Source: an uncultured Corynebacterium sp. (GTDB taxonomy: Bacteria; Actinomycetota; Actinomycetes; Mycobacteriales; Mycobacteriaceae). From it: a DNA stretch of 52,638 nt. Where the stretch lies: contig NZ_CAMIBP010000017.1 of assembly GCF_946223165.1 (NCBI RefSeq), forward strand, positions 1 through 52,638, given 5' to 3'. The notes beneath the pieces are model-generated. The model was not told where the DNA came from. It worked only from the letters and a program-made list of their open reading frames with translations, and searched no databases. The position numbers and the translations under genes were made by a program. Below are positions 8,976 to 16,850 of this stretch, one piece after another. Position 1 is the stretch's first letter; every line of letters starts with the position of its first letter.

Positions 8976-9497
8976 GCCACAACGTTGTTGTCAGAGGCTC
9001 GTATCCACGCCTGATTGGTGTGGCTACGGGTCTCTTATCGGTGATCGGTGGCGAGTACCGGAAAAGTGTCCTGCCGTGTGGTGATTATTGTCGCACTTAA
9101 GCAAACCAAAACGGGCATAATCGGATTTTTGGTCATAACCAGCGGAATTGTTTCTCTATCGTGCGCAAATCGTGGCACAATTCATAGTGATGTGCCGATA
9201 GAATGTCCGTTTATGTGGGGTAGTTGGCTTTAAGTCCTGCAACATCAAGCAGCCGCCGGTAGACTCAACCGTGTTGGGAAGTTGTCGAGGACATCGTCAC
9301 ACAAGATCGCTCACTGAGTTATTCGAGTGGTCCAAGGCATTCCTAGCCGGGTGCACCGCACGCCTCCAAATATCGAACTCAGTTGTTGGGAACGAGGATG
9401 CCGGGCACACGGACAGGGATTCTTGATACGCAGGCGCTCAACACCTCGGTATCGCCCAAGAATGACATCTCACGTCGAAAATTTGAGGAGAAAACAA
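8976..9497. other. Intergenic region between whiA and gapA (522 bases)
   Basis: I see no convincing gene. A hairpin with arms CCACGCC/GGTGTGG (one G-T pair) at about 9005-9023 could end whiA transcription. From about 9060 to 9240 the sequence is clearly more AT-rich than the surroundings and holds several -10-like hexamers, including TAGAAT at 9199-9204. A short frame at 9048-9233 there has no ribosome-binding site or recognisable product. The stretch is likely to carry the regulatory region of gapA. Confidence 0.6.
9260..9265 (+). promoter_or_regulatory. Candidate gapA -10 element
   Basis: TAGACT fits the corynebacterial -10 consensus. TGCAAC lies 16 bases upstream as a weak -35. Use of this site would give a gapA leader of about 230 nt. 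TAGAAT at 9199-9204 is an alternative. Confidence 0.35.
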
Positions 9498-10505
9498 GTG
9501 ACTACCCGCGTTGGCATCAATGGTTTCGGCCGTATTGGACGTAACTTCTTCCGTGCAGTGATGCAGAGCGATTATGACATCGAGATCGTTGCCATCAACG
9601 ACCTGACCGATAACGCCACCCTGGCTAATCTGCTCAAGTACGACTCCGTCCTGGGCAAGCTGGGCGCTGAGGTCTCCTACGATGATGAGTCCATCACCGT
9701 CGACGGCCACCGCGTCGTCGCCACCGCTGAGCGCGACCCGAAGAACCTCGACTGGGCTGGCAACAACGTTGACATCGTTATTGAGTCCACCGGTATCTTT
9801 CGCTCCGGCGCTGACTGCCAGGCTCACATCGAGGCTGGTGCCAAGAAGGTCATCATCTCTGCTCCGGGCAAGGACGTTGACGCCACCTTCGTGTACGGCG
9901 TGAACTCTGACCTGTATGATCCGGCTGCCCACACCGTCATCTCCGCTGCATCCTGCACCACCAACTGCCTGGCTCCGATGGCCAAGGTGCTGCACGAGAA
10001 GTTCGGCATTGAAAAGGGCCTGATGACCACCATCCACGCCTACACCGGTGACCAGCGCCTGCAGGATGCTCCGCACCGTGACCCTCGCCGCGCTCGCGCC
10101 GCTGCGGTCAACATGGTTCCGACCTCCACCGGTGCTGCTAAGGCCGTTGCTCTGGTCCTGCCGGAGCTTGAGGGCAAGCTGGACGGCTACGCAATGCGCG
10201 TTCCGACCATCACCGGTTCCGCTACCGACCTGACCTTCACCGCTTCCCGCGACGTTACCGTTGAGGAAATCAACGCCGCCATCAAGGAGGCCGCTACCGG
10301 TGAGTTCGGTGACACCCTCGCTTACACCGAGGATCCGCTGGTGTCCACCGACATCGTCACCGACCCGCACGGCTGCATCTTCGACTCCGGCCTGACCAAG
10401 GTCTCCAACGGCAACCTGGTCAAGGTCCTTGGCTGGTACGACAACGAGTGGGGCTACACCGCTCAGCTCCTGCGTCTGACCAACCTTGTCGCTTCCAAGC
10501 TCTAA
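9498..10505 (+). CDS. gapA: Glyceraldehyde-3-phosphate dehydrogenase
   Basis: Glycolytic enzyme that oxidises and phosphorylates glyceraldehyde 3-phosphate using NAD. The 335 aa protein has the Rossmann start GINGFGRIGRN (7-17), Asp at the end of the second strand (AINDL) consistent with NAD preference, and catalytic Cys153 in SAASCTTNCLAPM. The GTG at 9498 is chosen because GAGGAG precedes it by 8 bases and the conserved N-terminus follows directly, although the frame is open from 9327. Codon use is strongly biased (gct, acc, gtt), as expected of a highly expressed gene. It heads gapA-pgk-tpiA. Confidence 0.97.
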   Translation: MTTRVGINGFGRIGRNFFRAVMQSDYDIEIVAINDLTDNATLANLLKYDSVLGKLGAEVSYDDESITVDGHRVVATAERDPKNLDWAGNNVDIVIESTGIFRSGADCQAHIEAGAKKVIISAPGKDVDATFVYGVNSDLYDPAAHTVISAASCTTNCLAPMAKVLHEKFGIEKGLMTTIHAYTGDQRLQDAPHRDPRRARAAAVNMVPTSTGAAKAVALVLPELEGKLDGYAMRVPTITGSATDLTFTASRDVTVEEINAAIKEAATGEFGDTLAYTEDPLVSTDIVTDPHGCIFDSGLTKVSNGNLVKVLGWYDNEWGYTAQLLRLTNLVASKL

Positions 10506-10540
10506 GAGTGTCACCATCTTTTTCGGATAGACCTGCCACG

Positions 10541-10581
10541 GCCGGCCCACGGATAGCCCAACGGGGCGTGCGTTGGCCGGC
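10541..10581 (+). terminator. Inverted repeat between gapA and pgk
   Basis: Arms GCCGGCCCACG (10541-10551) and CGTTGGCCGGC (10571-10581) pair with one mismatch around a 19-base loop. No T-run follows, so it is probably a partial terminator, attenuator or mRNA-stability hairpin that could lift gapA transcript levels above pgk. Confidence 0.45.
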
Positions 10582-10708
10582 TTCGGTTCTATTCGTGGTG
10601 TTCACGCCCTCGTGGCGCGTGCACCGACCGAAACTTCTTAACCGCATTATCCACATAGATTTCTCGGGCCGCCCCTGCTCGTCGGCCCCGTCACAAGGAG
10701 ATACATTC

Positions 10709-11926
10709 ATGGCTTTCAAGACTCTGGACGATCTGCTCGCCGAGGGCGTTGACAACCGCCACGTCCTCGTTCGCTCCGACTTCAATGTGCCGCTCGACGA
10801 TGAGGGCAATATCACCGACTCTGGCCGCATCACCGCATCGCTGCCTACCATCAAGGCTCTCGTCGAGGGCGGCGCCAAGGTCATCCTCACCGCTCACCTT
10901 GGCCGCCCGAAGGGCGAGATCAACCCGAAGTACTCCCTCGCACCTGTAGCCGAGGCCCTGTCTGAGGCATTGGGCCAGTACGTGGCGCTCGCCTCCGATG
11001 TGACGGGCGAGGACGCTCATGAGCGCGCCAACGGCCTCAACTCCGGTGACGTTCTCCTTGTAGAAAACGTGCGCTTCGACAAGCGCGAGACCTCCAAGGA
11101 CGAGGCCGAGCGCGGTACCTTCGCTGACGAGCTCGTTGCTCTCGCCGCTGATAATGGTGCGTTTGTCTCCGACGGTTTCGGCGTCGTCCACCGCGCTCAG
11201 GCTTCCGTGTACGACGTTGCCAAGCGCCTGCCGGCCTACGCGGGCACGCTGGTGCAGAAGGAAGTAGAGACCCTCGCTTCCGTCGCAGAGAACCCGGAGC
11301 ACCCGTACGTTGTCGTTCTCGGCGGCGCCAAGGTGTCTGACAAGCTGGGCGTCATCGAGGCCCTGGCTGGTAAGGCTGACCGCGTCATCATCGGTGGCGG
11401 CATGTGCTACACCCTCCTCGCGGCACAGGGCTACAACGTTCAGAAGTCCCTGCTTCAGGAGGACCAGATCGATGCCTGCAAGGAGCTGCTCGAGCGCTTC
11501 GGTGAGAAGCTGGTCCTGCCGGTCGACCTCGTCGCCGCCTCCGAGTTTGCAGCGGATGCTGAGACCAAGGTCGTGGCGCTCGACGCCATCCCGGAGGGTT
11601 GGATGTCCCTCGACATTGGACCGGAGTCCGTGAAGAAGTTCGGCGAGGTCATCGCCACCTCCGAGACCGTCTTCTGGAACGGCCCCATGGGCGTGTTCGA
11701 AATCGAGGCATTCTCCAAGGGCACCGCTGGCGTTGCTCAGGCCATCATCGATGCCACCGCAAACAACGGTTCCTTCACCGTGGTTGGCGGCGGCGACTCC
11801 GCAGCGTCCGTCCGTCTCCTCGGCCTCGATGAGGATGGCTTCTCGCACATCTCCACCGGTGGCGGCGCTTCCCTCGAGTTCCTCGAGGGCAAGGAGCTGC
11901 CGGGCGTCGCTGTCTTGCAGGCATAA
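10709..11926 (+). CDS. pgk: Phosphoglycerate kinase
   Basis: Transfers phosphate from 1,3-bisphosphoglycerate to ADP in glycolysis. The 405 aa length equals the usual corynebacterial size. Visible motifs are VLVRSDFNVPLDDEG near the N-terminus, HLGRPKG, the DGFGVVHRAQAS substrate loop, LGGAKVSDKLGVIE and the C-terminal nucleotide-binding GGGDSAASVRLLG. The frame runs back into gapA, but the ATG at 10709 has ACAAGGAG upstream and matches the family start. The 203-base gap to gapA contains an inverted repeat; tpiA follows after 139 bases. Confidence 0.97.
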   Translation: MAFKTLDDLLAEGVDNRHVLVRSDFNVPLDDEGNITDSGRITASLPTIKALVEGGAKVILTAHLGRPKGEINPKYSLAPVAEALSEALGQYVALASDVTGEDAHERANGLNSGDVLLVENVRFDKRETSKDEAERGTFADELVALAADNGAFVSDGFGVVHRAQASVYDVAKRLPAYAGTLVQKEVETLASVAENPEHPYVVVLGGAKVSDKLGVIEALAGKADRVIIGGGMCYTLLAAQGYNVQKSLLQEDQIDACKELLERFGEKLVLPVDLVAASEFAADAETKVVALDAIPEGWMSLDIGPESVKKFGEVIATSETVFWNGPMGVFEIEAFSKGTAGVAQAIIDATANNGSFTVVGGGDSAASVRLLGLDEDGFSHISTGGGASLEFLEGKELPGVAVLQA

Positions 11927-11953
11927 AGCTCTGCGGGCCGCACGCTTTTTAAC

Positions 11954-11998
11954 CAGGGCCCGGACCGTCCGCCTTTTCGCGTGACGGACTGGGCCCTG
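11954..11998 (+). terminator. Hairpin between pgk and tpiA
   Basis: CAGGGCCC (11954-11961) pairs with GGGCCCTG (11991-11998), and inside it GTCCG pairs with CGGAC. There is no downstream T-run. It is more likely an attenuator or mRNA-stability structure than an absolute stop, because tpiA follows in the same direction. Confidence 0.45.
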
Positions 11999-12065
11999 TC
12001 CCACATCGCCGGACTTTCGGCATTCTCAAATCAACTGCATTCTCAGATAAACCAAGGACATTCAC

Positions 12066-12845
12066 ATGGCACGTACCCCGTTTATTGCTGGCAACTGGAA
12101 GATGAACCTCGATCACCTCGAGGCAATTTCGCAGGTCCAGAAGTTCGCCTTCGCTCTGCCGAAGGATTACTACGACAAGGTTGACGTCGCCTTCATGGTG
12201 CCGTTCACCGACATCCGCTCCGTCCAGACCCTCGTAGACGGAGACAAGCTGCTGCTCACCTACGGCGCGCAGGACATTTCCACCCACGACTCGGGTGCCT
12301 ACACCGGCGAGGTGTCGGGTGCGATGCTCGCCAAGCTGGGATGCTCCTGGGTCGTTGTGGGCCACTCCGAGCGCCGCGAGTACCACGGTGAGACCGACGC
12401 AGTCGTTGCTGAGAAGGCCGCGGCCGCGCTGAAGAACGGTATTTCCCCGATCGTGTGCGTGGGCGAGGCCCTGGAGATCCGCGAGGCCGGCGCCCACGTC
12501 GAGTTCGTCGTGGAGCAGACGCGCAACTCCCTGGCGGGTCTGAGCGCCGAGGATCTGGCAAAGACCGTTATCGCTTACGAGCCCATCTGGGCTATCGGTA
12601 CCGGCAAGGTCGCCTCTGCGGAGGATGCCCAGGAAGTATGCTCCGCTATTCGCGGACTCGTCCGCGAGCTTGCGGGCGATGAGGTCGCCGACGGCATTCG
12701 CATCCTCTACGGTGGCTCCGTGAAGACCGACTCCGTGGCCGAGATCGTCGGCAAGCCGGACGTCGATGGCGGCCTCGTAGGCGGCGCATCGCTCAACGGC
12801 GAGGACTTCGCAAAGCTCGCTGCCAATGCAGCGACGGTAGCCTAA
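12066..12845 (+). CDS. tpiA: Triosephosphate isomerase
   Basis: Interconverts dihydroxyacetone phosphate and glyceraldehyde 3-phosphate. The 259 aa protein shows GNWKMN with catalytic Lys12, His100 in VVGHSERREY, and catalytic Glu172 in YEPIWAIGTGKVA, plus the phosphate-binding YGGSVK loop near the C-terminus. It is the third glycolytic gene in the cluster. In C. glutamicum ppc follows tpiA, but here the next gene is secG after only 190 bases. Confidence 0.97.
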   Translation: MARTPFIAGNWKMNLDHLEAISQVQKFAFALPKDYYDKVDVAFMVPFTDIRSVQTLVDGDKLLLTYGAQDISTHDSGAYTGEVSGAMLAKLGCSWVVVGHSERREYHGETDAVVAEKAAAALKNGISPIVCVGEALEIREAGAHVEFVVEQTRNSLAGLSAEDLAKTVIAYEPIWAIGTGKVASAEDAQEVCSAIRGLVRELAGDEVADGIRILYGGSVKTDSVAEIVGKPDVDGGLVGGASLNGEDFAKLAANAATVA

Positions 12846-12967
12846 CGCTTGGCCTTCCTTCTCGACGTGGACCGAGTCCGCGCTGGGCCGGGGAATAGCC
12901 GGAGCAATTGCGTGCGCGGGTCGGAATTATCACCGGCCTGCGCGTCGTGTATTGTTGTAGGGAGCGC

Positions 12968-12996
12968 GCGCCCCGCCCGGACGGGTGTGTGGGCGC
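12968..12996 (+). promoter_or_regulatory. Hairpin upstream of secG
   Basis: GCGCCC (12968-12973) pairs with GGGCGC (12991-12996), and the intervening sequence contains a CCCGGACGGG core that can extend the fold. It lies 40-68 bases before the secG ATG. It may be a leader structure or the end of tpiA transcription; there is no clear T-run. Confidence 0.3.
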
Positions 12997-13035
12997 ACTG
13001 ATACTAACTTTCTTAGATTCGCAAGGGACGTTTTC

Positions 13036-13272
13036 ATGGTTCTGGCTCTGCAGATCATCCTCGTGGTGGCAGCAATCCTCATGTCCATCTTCGTGCTGCT
13101 GCACAAGGGTAAGGGTGGCGGCCTGTCCAGCCTCTTCGGCGGCGGCGTGCAGTCCAACCTCTCCGGTTCGACGGTCGTGGAGAAGAACCTGGACCGCTAC
13201 ACCGTGGTCATGGTTATCATCTGGCTGGCCTGCATCGTGGGCCTGAACCTGATTCAGGCGTTCTCCGCTTAA
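13036..13272 (+). CDS. secG: Protein-export membrane protein SecG
   Basis: Small auxiliary subunit of the SecYEG translocon. The 78 aa protein has two membrane segments (about 1-22 and 55-75) separated by the loop HKGKGGGLSSLFGGG, the family signature. The ATG at 13036 has AAGGGACG upstream. It lies downstream of tpiA, as in C. glutamicum where ppc intervenes. A 16-bp perfect-stem terminator follows nine bases after the stop codon. Confidence 0.94.
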   Translation: MVLALQIILVVAAILMSIFVLLHKGKGGGLSSLFGGGVQSNLSGSTVVEKNLDRYTVVMVIIWLACIVGLNLIQAFSA

Positions 13273-13281
13273 GTCAGCGCC

Positions 13282-13334
13282 AACGCCGCGGCGGCCGCTC
13301 CTCACGTCGAGGGACGGCCGCCGCGGCGTTTTCT
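13282..13334 (+). terminator. Strong rho-independent terminator after secG
   Basis: AACGCCGCGGCGGCCG (13282-13297) and CGGCCGCCGCGGCGTT (13315-13330) form a perfect 16-base stem with a 17-base loop, followed by a short T-rich run (TTCT). It closes the gapA-secG run and separates it from the convergent pgl gene. Confidence 0.85.
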
Positions 13335-13387
13335 GTGTGGGCGCGGCTCGTTCAGCGAATGCCGACGTCCGTGTAGTGCCGGCGCGC

Positions 13388-14158
13388 CTAGATCTCGGCG
13401 GCGGCGTCTTCGGCCACGAAGAGAACTGTGTCCTTGCGGCCCTGGGCGCCGGCGGCGGGCCAGAAGATCGGATCAGCGCCGTGCGCAACGCGCGCCGCGG
13501 CATCGGCCTTCTCGGCACCTGCGACCAGAAGCCAGACTCGGTCTGCGGAGTTGATCGCGGGCAGTGTCAGGGTGACGCGCTCGGCCGGTGGCTTGGGCGA
13601 GTCGGAGACGGCGACAACAAGGAGCTCCGTCTCGCGGACGGCATCGGTATGCGGGAACAGCGAGTTGATGTGGCCCTCTGCACCCATGCCGAGGAGATGA
13701 AGGTCGAATCCCTGCGGCGCATATTCGGCGATCTCGGCCTCGTAGGCCTGGGCAGCTGATTCCATGGCGATGGCACCGAGGTCAAAGCCGTGGATGTTCG
13801 CGGCGGGGATATCGACGTGATGGAACAGCGCTTCCCACGCCTGGCCCTCATTGGAATCCGGGTCCGAGGTGGGAACGTTGCGTTCATCTCCAAAGAAGAC
13901 ATGAACGCGTGTCCAGTCGACGCGCAAGGCGGGGAAGTCTTCCCCTTGGGCCTCCGCGGCCGCGTCGAGGCGGGCGAGCTCGCGCAGCAGGCCGATGCCG
14001 GCACCGCCGCCGGTGAGGACGACACGGGCGAAGCCGTCTCCGTAGAGGCCGCCGCCCACGGACTGGGCTGCGGCGACCACCTCGATGAAGCGTGAGGCTG
14101 CCTGGGAGATTAAGTCGTTGAGGTCGCGGACGCGGTGAACGTTAACCATGGGGACCAT
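13388..14158 (-). CDS. pgl: 6-phosphogluconolactonase
   Basis: Hydrolyses 6-phosphogluconolactone in the oxidative pentose-phosphate pathway. The 256 aa protein has TGGGAGIGLLREL (sugar-phosphate-binding loop), DWTRVHVFFGDERNVP and LLGMGAEGHINSLFPH, all signatures of the glucosamine-6-phosphate isomerase/6PGL fold. It is the last gene of tkt-tal-zwf-opcA-pgl and starts 21 bases after opcA, so the two are probably co-transcribed. Also named devB in corynebacteria. Confidence 0.95.
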   Translation of the reverse strand: MVPMVNVHRVRDLNDLISQAASRFIEVVAAAQSVGGGLYGDGFARVVLTGGGAGIGLLRELARLDAAAEAQGEDFPALRVDWTRVHVFFGDERNVPTSDPDSNEGQAWEALFHHVDIPAANIHGFDLGAIAMESAAQAYEAEIAEYAPQGFDLHLLGMGAEGHINSLFPHTDAVRETELLVVAVSDSPKPPAERVTLTLPAINSADRVWLLVAGAEKADAAARVAHGADPIFWPAAGAQGRKDTVLFVAEDAAAEI

Positions 14159-14179
14159 TGTTCCTTATGAGTGCGCGAT

Positions 14180-15124
14180 TTAGGCGTAAGAAACGCGATT
14201 GAGGGCGCGCAGCGCATGCGCATAGGCTTTGTCGGCGTGGAGGTAACGCAGTTCCTCAGAAAGAACTTCGGCCTGCGAACGCACACTCAACGCCACGAGG
14301 GAGTCGGGGGCACCCGGGACATGGATGCGGACCGTCGAGCCATCGACGACCTCGACGGTGATAGTGGTCTTGGCGCGGTACAGCTTCAGCGTATGGATGG
14401 GGAACCAGCCTTCGGCGTCAGTGCGGACGCTTTCCGTGCGACGCACGGCGACGCCCAGGCGGTCGGACAGCCACGCAGCAGCGAGGTCGACGGCGGCGGC
14501 GCCCGCGGGGCCGGAGATTTCGACGGATTCGACGGATTCGTGCGGGTGGCGGTCGAGGGCGGAGGCCACGATGCCGCGCCACAGGGTGAGCGATGCCCAC
14601 GTCATGTCGGAGTCGCCGGGAGCGTAGCCGCGAGAAATCTGCTGAAGGCGCATGTACACGGTCTCGACGTCGGAGTCATGCGAGCCAGCGTTGGTGATTC
14701 GGCGTACCGCGAGTTCACCCACCGGGTGCTGAGAGGGAGACTCCGGAATGTGCGATGGCCACCACGCGACAATGGGGGTGTCGGGGAGCAACAGCGGGGT
14801 TACCACGGCCTCGGCCTGATCTGCCAGCGCGCCGTGGAGATGCATGACCACCATCTCGGAGGCGCCGGCCTCGCCACCCACGCGCAGTTCGGCGTCGAGG
14901 TAGGTCTCGCCGTCGCGATCGCCTGAGATAACGACGAGCACGCGGGAGGGGTGCTCGTGAGAGGCATCGCGCACGGAGTCGAGGATGGCGTCGATGTCGT
15001 CGTCGGCCTCGGCGACAACGATGAGGGTGAGGACGCGCCCGGTGGTGAGCGTGTAGTGCTCCTGTGCCTCGACGAGCTTCTTGGCAATCTTTCCGGTGCT
15101 GGTCTTAGGGAGCGGGGTGATCAT
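14180..15124 (-). CDS. opcA: Glucose-6-phosphate dehydrogenase assembly protein OpcA
   Basis: Forms part of, or activates, the Zwf glucose-6-phosphate dehydrogenase complex in corynebacteria, mycobacteria and cyanobacteria. The 314 aa protein begins MITPLPKTSTGKIAKKL, shows RVLTLIVVAEADDDI and has the conserved central TPIVAWWPSHIPE stretch. It lies between zwf (69 bases upstream) and pgl (21 bases downstream), exactly the expected order. No catalytic motif is expected. Confidence 0.94.
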   Translation of the reverse strand: MITPLPKTSTGKIAKKLVEAQEHYTLTTGRVLTLIVVAEADDDIDAILDSVRDASHEHPSRVLVVISGDRDGETYLDAELRVGGEAGASEMVVMHLHGALADQAEAVVTPLLLPDTPIVAWWPSHIPESPSQHPVGELAVRRITNAGSHDSDVETVYMRLQQISRGYAPGDSDMTWASLTLWRGIVASALDRHPHESVESVEISGPAGAAAVDLAAAWLSDRLGVAVRRTESVRTDAEGWFPIHTLKLYRAKTTITVEVVDGSTVRIHVPGAPDSLVALSVRSQAEVLSEELRYLHADKAYAHALRALNRVSYA

Positions 15125-15193
15125 GGCGTTGTTCCTTGGTGGGGGCGTTCACGGAGGGAGGGTTCGGTTCTGTGTAGGCGGTAGGTCGGATTC

Positions 15194-16726
15194 CTACGGC
15201 CGACGCCACGAGTGGCCGCGGCGGGCGAGCATCTTGTCAGCAGACACGGGTCCCCAGGTGCCGGCGGGGTACTCCTCTGGCTGACCTGCCCCGGCCCAGT
15301 AGTCGAGGATGGGGTCCAGGATGGACCAGGACAGTTCCACTTCAGCGTTGGTGGGGAAAAGCGAGGACTCGTCCAGCAAAGCGTCCAGGATGAGGCGCTC
15401 GTAGGCCTCCGGGGATTCCTCGGTGAAGGCCTCGGCATAAGCGAAGTCCATGTTGACGTCGCGGACTTCCATGGTGGACCCCGGCACCTTGGAACCAAAG
15501 CGCATGGTTACACCCTCGTCCGGCTGGACGCGGATGACGACGGCGTTCTGCCCCAGAGTCTCAGTTTGGCCGTCGTCGAAAGGCTGGTACGGGGCGGCCT
15601 TGAACACTAGGGCGATCTCGGTGACGCGGCGGCCGAGGCGCTTGCCGGTGCGCAGGTAGAACGGCACGCCGCCCCAGCGGCGGGAGTTGACCTCGAGCGT
15701 GCAGGCCGCATAGGTCTCCGTCGTGGACTCCGGATCGAAGCCCTCTTCTTCGCGCAAGCCCTTGACGTACTCGGAGCCCTGCCAGCCGGCGGCGTACTGG
15801 CCGCGCGCGGTGGTCTTGCCCAGCGGGTAGACCGGGTGCGTAGCGCGCAGGACCTTGATCTTTTCTGCCTGGAGGGCAGCCGGTTCGAAGGAGACCGGCT
15901 CTTCCATGGCGACGAGGGCGAGCAGTTGAAGGAGGTGGTTCTGAATGACGTCGCGGGCGGCGCCGATACCGTCGTAGTAGCCGGCGCGGCCACCGAGTCC
16001 GATGTCCTCAGCCATCGTGATCTGCACGTGGTCGATGTAGTGGGCGTTCCACATTGGCTCAAAAATCTGGTTGGCGAAACGCAGGGCCAAGATGTTCTGG
16101 ACCGTTTCTTTGCCCAGGTAGTGGTCGATGCGGAAGACGCTTTCCTCAGGGAACACTGCGTTGACGATCTCGTTGAGCTCGCGTGCGGAATTCTGATCAT
16201 GGCCGAAGGGCTTTTCGATGATGACGCGGCGCCACGCGTCTCCCTCGGCATCAGCCATGCCGACGCGTTGCATCTGGTGGCACACGGTGGCGAAGAAGTC
16301 GGGCGGGACGGAAAGGTAGTACGCCCAGTTGCCACCGGTGCCGCGGGACTCATCGAGTTCGGCGAGGGCGGCGGACAGCGCGTCAAAGCCAGCGTCGTCA
16401 AAGTTACCGGTAACGAATTCGATGCCTTCGGCCAAGTGCATCCAGACGCTCTCATTAAAAGTCGTACGGGATCCGGCCTCGACCGCGCCACGCACGTACT
16501 CGGCGAACTCAGCCTTGTCCCATTCGCGGCGGCCGAAACCCACCAGGGTAAAACCAGCCGGGAGCAGGCCGCGATGGGCCAGATCGTAGATGGCGGGAAG
16601 GAGCTTCTTGTATGCGAGATCTCCGGTGACGCCGAAAATCACCATGCCCGATGGGCCAGCAATGCGTGGGAGTCGCTTGTCGTTGTCATCACGCAGGGGA
16701 TTGACCCAAGGTTGTGGTGCAGACAC
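15194..16726 (-). CDS. zwf: Glucose-6-phosphate 1-dehydrogenase
   Basis: Oxidises glucose 6-phosphate and produces NADPH. Visible motifs are the Rossmann GVTGDLAYKKLLPAIYDL near the N-terminus, RIDHYLGKETVQN with the catalytic His, and the C-terminal ESPEAYERLILDALL. The frame extends upstream to 17107 through the tal gene, but that extension has no homology-like character. The GTG at 16726 follows AAAGGA and gives SAPQPWVNPLRD, the corynebacterial N-terminus, and 510 aa. A TAGACT element 54 bases upstream suggests its own promoter. Confidence 0.95.
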   Translation of the reverse strand: MSAPQPWVNPLRDDNDKRLPRIAGPSGMVIFGVTGDLAYKKLLPAIYDLAHRGLLPAGFTLVGFGRREWDKAEFAEYVRGAVEAGSRTTFNESVWMHLAEGIEFVTGNFDDAGFDALSAALAELDESRGTGGNWAYYLSVPPDFFATVCHQMQRVGMADAEGDAWRRVIIEKPFGHDQNSARELNEIVNAVFPEESVFRIDHYLGKETVQNILALRFANQIFEPMWNAHYIDHVQITMAEDIGLGGRAGYYDGIGAARDVIQNHLLQLLALVAMEEPVSFEPAALQAEKIKVLRATHPVYPLGKTTARGQYAAGWQGSEYVKGLREEEGFDPESTTETYAACTLEVNSRRWGGVPFYLRTGKRLGRRVTEIALVFKAAPYQPFDDGQTETLGQNAVVIRVQPDEGVTMRFGSKVPGSTMEVRDVNMDFAYAEAFTEESPEAYERLILDALLDESSLFPTNAEVELSWSILDPILDYWAGAGQPEEYPAGTWGPVSADKMLARRGHSWRRP

Positions 16727-16779
16727 TGTGGGTGGGCATCCTTTCCAAGAATTATGTACCCAAATATTGAACGCCCAAC

Positions 16780-16785
16780 AGTCTA
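16780..16785 (-). promoter_or_regulatory. Candidate zwf -10 element
   Basis: Read on the minus strand the hexamer is TAGACT. It lies just downstream of the tal terminator hairpin and about 54 bases before the zwf GTG, so zwf-opcA-pgl may be transcribed independently of tkt-tal. No clear -35 is visible. Confidence 0.45.
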
Positions 16786-16794
16786 ACGCGAAAC

Positions 16795-16832
16795 GCGCCG
16801 CCGCTGTATTCGGGAAACACAGGCGGCGGCGC
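16795..16832 (-). terminator. Hairpin after tal
   Basis: GCGCCGCCGC at 16795-16804 pairs with GCGGCGGCGC at 16823-16832, extended by TGT/ACA with one bulged base, around a loop of about 11 bases. On the minus strand a T-containing stretch (CGTTTCGCGTT) follows. It probably limits read-through from tal into zwf. Confidence 0.6.
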
Positions 16833-16850
16833 GCGGCGCGATAGAGGGGC

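Noticed and set aside
9048..9233. Short open frame upstream of gapA
   Set aside because: No ribosome-binding site, atypical composition, no recognisable product; it only exists because of the AT-rich island.
10691..12004. 437-codon frame antisense to pgk
   Set aside because: Same reason: shadow of the strongly biased pgk codons.
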